Positions 58,999 to 64,000 of a stretch of 64,000 bases of DNA are shown one piece after another. Each line of letters opens with the position of its first letter. Position 1 is the first letter of the stretch. A model generated the notes under the pieces. It ran no database searches, was not told the origin of the DNA, and saw only the letters and a program-made list of their open reading frames with translations. The stretch is taken from NCBI RefSeq assembly GCF_001039355.2, contig NW_019775604.1:160306-224305 (forward strand), read 5' to 3'. The position numbers and the translations under genes were made by a program. This DNA comes from Lingula anatina. Lineage: Eukaryota > Brachiopoda > Lingulata > Lingulida > Lingulidae.

Positions 58999-61900
58999 CA
59001 TTGTGATCTGGGTAGTTACAGCTACTAGCAAAGAGGAAGCATTGATTGGGCCATAGTGTGATGAAAAATGTTGTATAGAACGGTTATCGACAGATACAGA
59101 TTACTAGATATCCGTAGAGAAGGGGTCATCCGGTATGAGATACCTTGATAGAATGTGTTTTCTGTCAACACCTTACTTGATCTGTAAATTGAAAGAAAGA
59201 ATTACCATGATAGGTAGTAAGATTCTTTAGCGGATGATGTGTGTGTGTCGAGTGTTTCACCCAGCGACCGTATCAAATAACAGATGACTCTTTGTGCATG
59301 TAAAATTTTACCCTTTATTGATTTAATACATGTACGTCGGCTGAATTTTTAAAGGTCGTATAATTTCTGTCTTAATTGCCTAACAGTAAAATGTTTTCGG
59401 TTTACATTCAAATTTTATATTTTAGTTAAAGCCACTGAAAATCACTTTTAAGTTACCTTTGGAACATATTTCATTCGCTTTGACGAATTTGACATTCCAT
59501 ATTTGTGATACGAAAGAGTCCATTTGCATCCCATAATTGTTCTACCTGATATTTATTTCGTTAGATAGATAGCAGTAGCATTTTCCAATTTACTGAAAAT
59601 TTATTTACATTAAGGGTAGATATGTGATTAATGAGTATATTAATTATCAATTAGATATTCAGTCAGTTAGTTTATTTAATTGTCTATTCATTCACCAATT
59701 ATTTTGTACATATTTATATCTTTATTCTGTCAATTATGCATTTATTTATTTATCAACGTGTGAATATATCTTGAGAGTTGATTATGAACTTATTTACTAT
59801 CAATGTACTCATTTATATTTTGGTATATCAGTTAATTAGTTTACTATTTTTATGTTTGTATGAATTATCTTTCTGTCAGAGTCTTTCAGTTTTTTGTTCC
59901 TATCCATGTGCCCATATATTATACCATTCTGTTTGCTGTCAAAATGGAAGTTCTGGATAATGCCAATAATAAATTCTTGCACTGTATGGTGTATCGTAAT
60001 TCAATTCATTTATTTTATTTTTTATCTCACGTTTTTATCACATCACGTTTGTGCTTTTGGATTGAACCATACCAACTTGGCACTTTGACGTCGCATTTCT
60101 TATCTGCCCATCGACTTAAGGAGTCTGTTCTATTTCAAAACGACTCATTGCTTGCACTTGTCGTGTAGATTCTAATGTGTACCTTCAATAATTACTCTTA
60201 TTGTCTCAGAGACAGCGTGTGTTTGTTTCAAGGTGCATCATTCATTTTGCTCCAGGTTGGCATTTTTGATACACAAGGTGTGCTTGAAGCCCACCATAAA
60301 TTAGTGAAAAAGCAAGAACAAAGACAGTTTTAGCATAGCCTGATTTCGCTCTGAGATAAGTTGGAAACGGGGCGCTGCACTTTTTGCTGTGCCAGGTACT
60401 GAAAGCTTCTTTGTTTTCAACAGAGGGTTATATTATAGTATAATTACATATGTGAAAAACTTCCCTTATTTGCACGATTTTAAACTGGACGTTATTTTAT
60501 TCTAATAATATGTTACAAATTAATTAATTACCACTGACTGAAAATAAATGTATCTTTGGATGCACAATCCCTGTTGATAGCCGTTCATAGTGTTCATGAT
60601 GGCGTTGTATATGAACTGTATGATATTTAGAACTTTGTATGTACATATTCCAATGAATCTTTCATGATCTCCATACAGTCATCTACGCTCAATTAAAAAT
60701 ATTTTTAAAAAATTGTCAAGTCTGCGATGGTGAAAAACATACCCACGATCAGTTTTGAACATGGCAAACAGGAAAAAATAGGGCGTTTATAATTCATGCT
60801 CAAGCATCACTCAGATGTACCTCATTTTCCTAACACATTCTAGGTTAAAGGTCAAAAATAAAATGAGTATGCGGAAAAATGAAAATAAATATCATTTAGA
60901 CATGCAAAAAATCTATATTTAAACTTGTGACCGTGATAAAGCAGGGATAGGTGGTAAACCATTGGCTGTTTACTTATTGTATGTTATAGTTTTTATTCAT
61001 AGCTTTTACACGGAGCTTAGCTGGTGAAAATGTATACAGAAAAATAATCATTAAAATGCATCCTAGGCTTTCAGTTCCACATATGTACACATTATCCAAC
61101 ATCCTAGTCTGTTGAAATAACCCTTGATAATGAGAGTAATTATTTATGAGGGTAACTGGGCGGAAGATGTAGCGCAGATTTTTTTTTTCAAAATAGAACT
61201 AAAGAAAGTCAAGGATATAAAGTTTTATATTAAACCAAAGATATAACCACTGCCACGTTCAAGTCTATTTTGAATGCTTATTTGTCGGTGTTGTTCAGAT
61301 ACACATTGCATTCATTAAAAAGTGAAAACATGTCAATCATATCATTAAGATAAGAAGTTTAAAAATATTGAACCGAAGCACATAAACAACTCACAACAAT
61401 GTATCATATTATAGGGGAGTGGGGTCCAGCAGTGGACATTATTAATAACTATAGTGACTTCTATGTAAACTACAAACAAATGGTCGAAATTTTACATTTT
61501 TCGTACAAAAACAATTAGATATGTAAATAACTATTAGATAAGTTACATCAAAACTACATACATACATTCATGCATATATACATTATACATTAAAATATAC
61601 AGACACGTACAAGCTTGTTCACATCATATTCATACAAACAAACATGCAAACGTACAAAATACTGAAACTGCTTAGTACAAATTTTTAAAAGTAATATTGA
61701 ATAAAGACAATTTTAGGTAACACAAACTTTTAAAGGTTTACAAAATGTCATTCTTTGCTACCCATACTTGCAATATTAAATGAATAAAGTTACAAATGAT
61801 AGATGAATAGCGTATGTATATTTTCCAGCCAATATTTCGTCGGCTGACTGGCTTGTAAATACAAGTTAATTTTTGTTATAACTGTTAACAAGTAAAATAC

Positions 61901-64000
61901 ATAGCTAGTGAAAATGCTCAACAATAACCGTATATGCAGTTTTTTATATAGGTACCATTTTTACATATGCATCTTAAACAAATCAAAACGTGATACATTA
62001 AAATTTAATGGTGTGAATGGTATTTGCAAGTTTTTTGGGGGGAGGGGGTAAAAAAGAATAACTTAACTACATATATTTCTATCAATTGTTAATGGAGTTC
62101 ATGAAATACTTTTTTATTTCTCTTTTTGTTAGTTCATTTCACAGTGTCAGTGTCGTTAATTATCTGCAATGAATTGTTTCAAATAATTCAATATTACAGA
62201 CCCTAAGCGTTCCGTATATTTAATTTTTCAATGTACAATACTTTAGAAAAAACATATAGATCGAATATACTATAGTACATATCCAGCAGTCTGATAATCA
62301 GGTCTGTGCGTTGTTATTATTGAAATTTACGCTGGAATACCATTTTTGCACAACTCATATCTTAAAAACATATAAAAGGGACGTCCAGGCAAATTGTTTG
62401 TGTTAAATCAGAGGATTAAAGATAATAAAACGAAAAAAATTCTTTAACTAAACTACTCGTCGCCTTAATTTCTGAGACCAGGGCGACACACTTTGCTATA
62501 TTAGTGAAATAATAGACGCATTTCCTGCAAAAAGGACACGGTTCAGTCCACGAAGATTTCACAAATTTTAGCCAGAATATTTTATAAATGCGAGTGTTTG
62601 CAGAACATACATCTATGTAATCATTATATGAAGAAAACTTGATGGAATTTGTTTATTGCTCTTTTCATAGGTTACATTTCAATGATGAGAAAAATAATTT
62701 AAATAGTTTTAAATAATTTAAAATTTACACAGATCACCCAGTAAGTCCTATAGTTTCATAAAACGACAATAAAAAAGATATAGGCCCTAAGCAGCACTGC
62801 ATTAGAGTAAAAGAGTTTTTTTTCTTTATATACCTAGAATTCAAATTCAGTTGTGCATTGAAAACTTTTTATCGTATACATATTTTATTATATATTTTAT
62901 TTAAGGTAAGGTAATTTGGGGCAAAATGCAATTTTCCTCAGAAAAAATTCAACTAACGAGTCATAGCTCGATATTTCCCTGCGATTGGATTCGATTTTTT
63001 ATACCATTTCAAATTTCAAATTTCATTTTTAATGAGACCGTGCTTTCAGTACATTTCAAAAGAAAATTTAGACATAAGATACTTCTATTTGAGTTGTTTT
63101 ATTGTTTAAGGTATGAATTGGTAAAATAATTACTTTTGCAGGATATCTACGTGGAACTTATGACTTTGGGACATTTTCAAACTCATATAATATATCTGAA
63201 AGGTTTTTTTATTCTTCAAGGTTTCTGGAATGTACTGTTTGATAACACACGGGTTTATTACACATCTTTCTGTATACACTTTCCAGATAAATAATATCTT
63301 TTTATGAATTTTCAACGTATTTGATAGAAACTGTGACATATTAGATAATGGATCCGTTTTATACATATCTCATACATTTAAATAAAAATATATATTTATA
63401 AATGATTGTTATTGTCAAGCTATTTGAAATGTAGATGAAAATCATTTCCGTCAGTATAACAGTTGAAGTGGCGAAGAATAAACAAAAAATTAATTATAAT
63501 CTAAGAAGAGACATCAAGTATTTCCACATAAATTTTATTGACAACGAAAGGAAACCAACAGGGATAATATTTGAAAATGAGCCAGTTACAGTATCGAGGT
63601 AAATGTTTTCAACACAAGCCTTTCCTCAGCATATGCTGAAACAAATACCCAATAACAGTTAAAAAGTTAAAATGTTCCAAGAATATATATAAAGTCCACA
63701 TATTGCAACAGGCTTGCAATATTTCAGGTCTGGTAAAGGAAGTCAATGTACTTCAGATAAATACGTAACGATTAATCTCCAAGATTATGAAATTAAAACA
63801 AAATATCAGTTTCGAACTCATGTGTTCTTTGGGGAATTATAAAAAAAAAACTTTAAGACTTAACAACATTCGAATAGAGAGTATCTGAAGTAGAGAAAAA
63901 ATGCATATAAACACCCTGTGTCAGCAAGACTTATTATCTTCACTTTTGAAGTAACAACAACTAAGATGGTTTCAGACCGTTTCGTCAGTAGTGTAAAACA
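58999..64000. other. 5 kb of AT-rich DNA without recognised genes
   Basis: At 59624-60168 several overlapping plus frames, up to 102 codons, are rich in Tyr, Phe, Leu and Ile. They read in all three registers, which points to base composition and not coding. A G-run pair lies near 62037. The remainder is AT-rich, with short frames and no element, island or RNA gene that I can support. Confidence 0.5.

Noticed and set aside
1-64000. CRISPR arrays, rRNA, tRNA genes, operons or ribosome binding sites
   Set aside because: None was seen. Tandem repeats here are microsatellites without unique spacers, and no tRNA cloverleaf with both A and B boxes was found by eye.

Overview
This window looks like intergenic or intronic DNA from an animal nuclear genome. 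The evidence is negative and compositional: roughly two-thirds A+T by eye, no open reading frame above about 136 codons, no recognisable protein domain, no tRNA or rRNA, many di- to penta-nucleotide microsatellites and poly-A/T tracts, and several short non-autonomous DNA transposons (MITEs). The word ACATGTA recurs, which I associate with marine invertebrates, especially molluscs. That placement is a weak inference because no gene is available to confirm it.

Layout. 1-3.2 kb: AT-rich unique DNA with GA and CA microsatellites and one MITE. 3.2-4.8 kb: an old, diverged tandem duplication. 4.8-5.75 kb: a GC-richer island, then pyrimidine-rich repeat units broken by an assembly 'n' at 5317. 5.75-14.5 kb: AT-rich DNA, a 62-codon frame with a signal-peptide-like start at 8356, a G-run cluster at 10763 and an AAT/ATT palindrome at 12196. 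14.5-40.7 kb: a TA-flanked MITE (14510), two related MITEs (16263 degenerate, 34657 intact), a TTAA-flanked MITE (28421), a second copy (29393) of the MITE at 2252, a cluster of TAGGCCTA-like words (26.2-29.2 kb) and several GC-richer islands, one with a near-perfect Sox-POU composite site (21534). 40.8-57.5 kb: dominated by sequence duplication. A 7-kb segment (40793-47836) recurs at 47838-54791, and a 1.5-kb segment (54460-55991) recurs at 55993-57506. 57.5-64 kb: AT-rich unique DNA with one dense cluster of nuclear-receptor half-sites (58955).

The duplications need care. Each of the three single 'n' characters (5317, 47837, 55992) lies exactly between two copies of the same sequence, and two of the junctions also touch a homopolymer. 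That is what unmerged contig ends or unpurged haplotypes look like, so about 8.8 kb of the window may not exist as extra DNA in the genome. The copies differ by SNPs and indels, including an 8-base difference that breaks the longest frame in the 7-kb unit.

No gene can be assigned with confidence. The best biological reading is a gene-poor stretch with scattered GC-richer islands that might be regulatory; sequence conservation, which I could not test, is the deciding evidence. I did not find a convincing new biological system. The best leads are the nuclear-receptor/E-box module, the Sox-POU site, the interleaved hairpins at 55781-55876, the 120-bp hairpin element at 47499/54457 and the small secreted-peptide-like frame.
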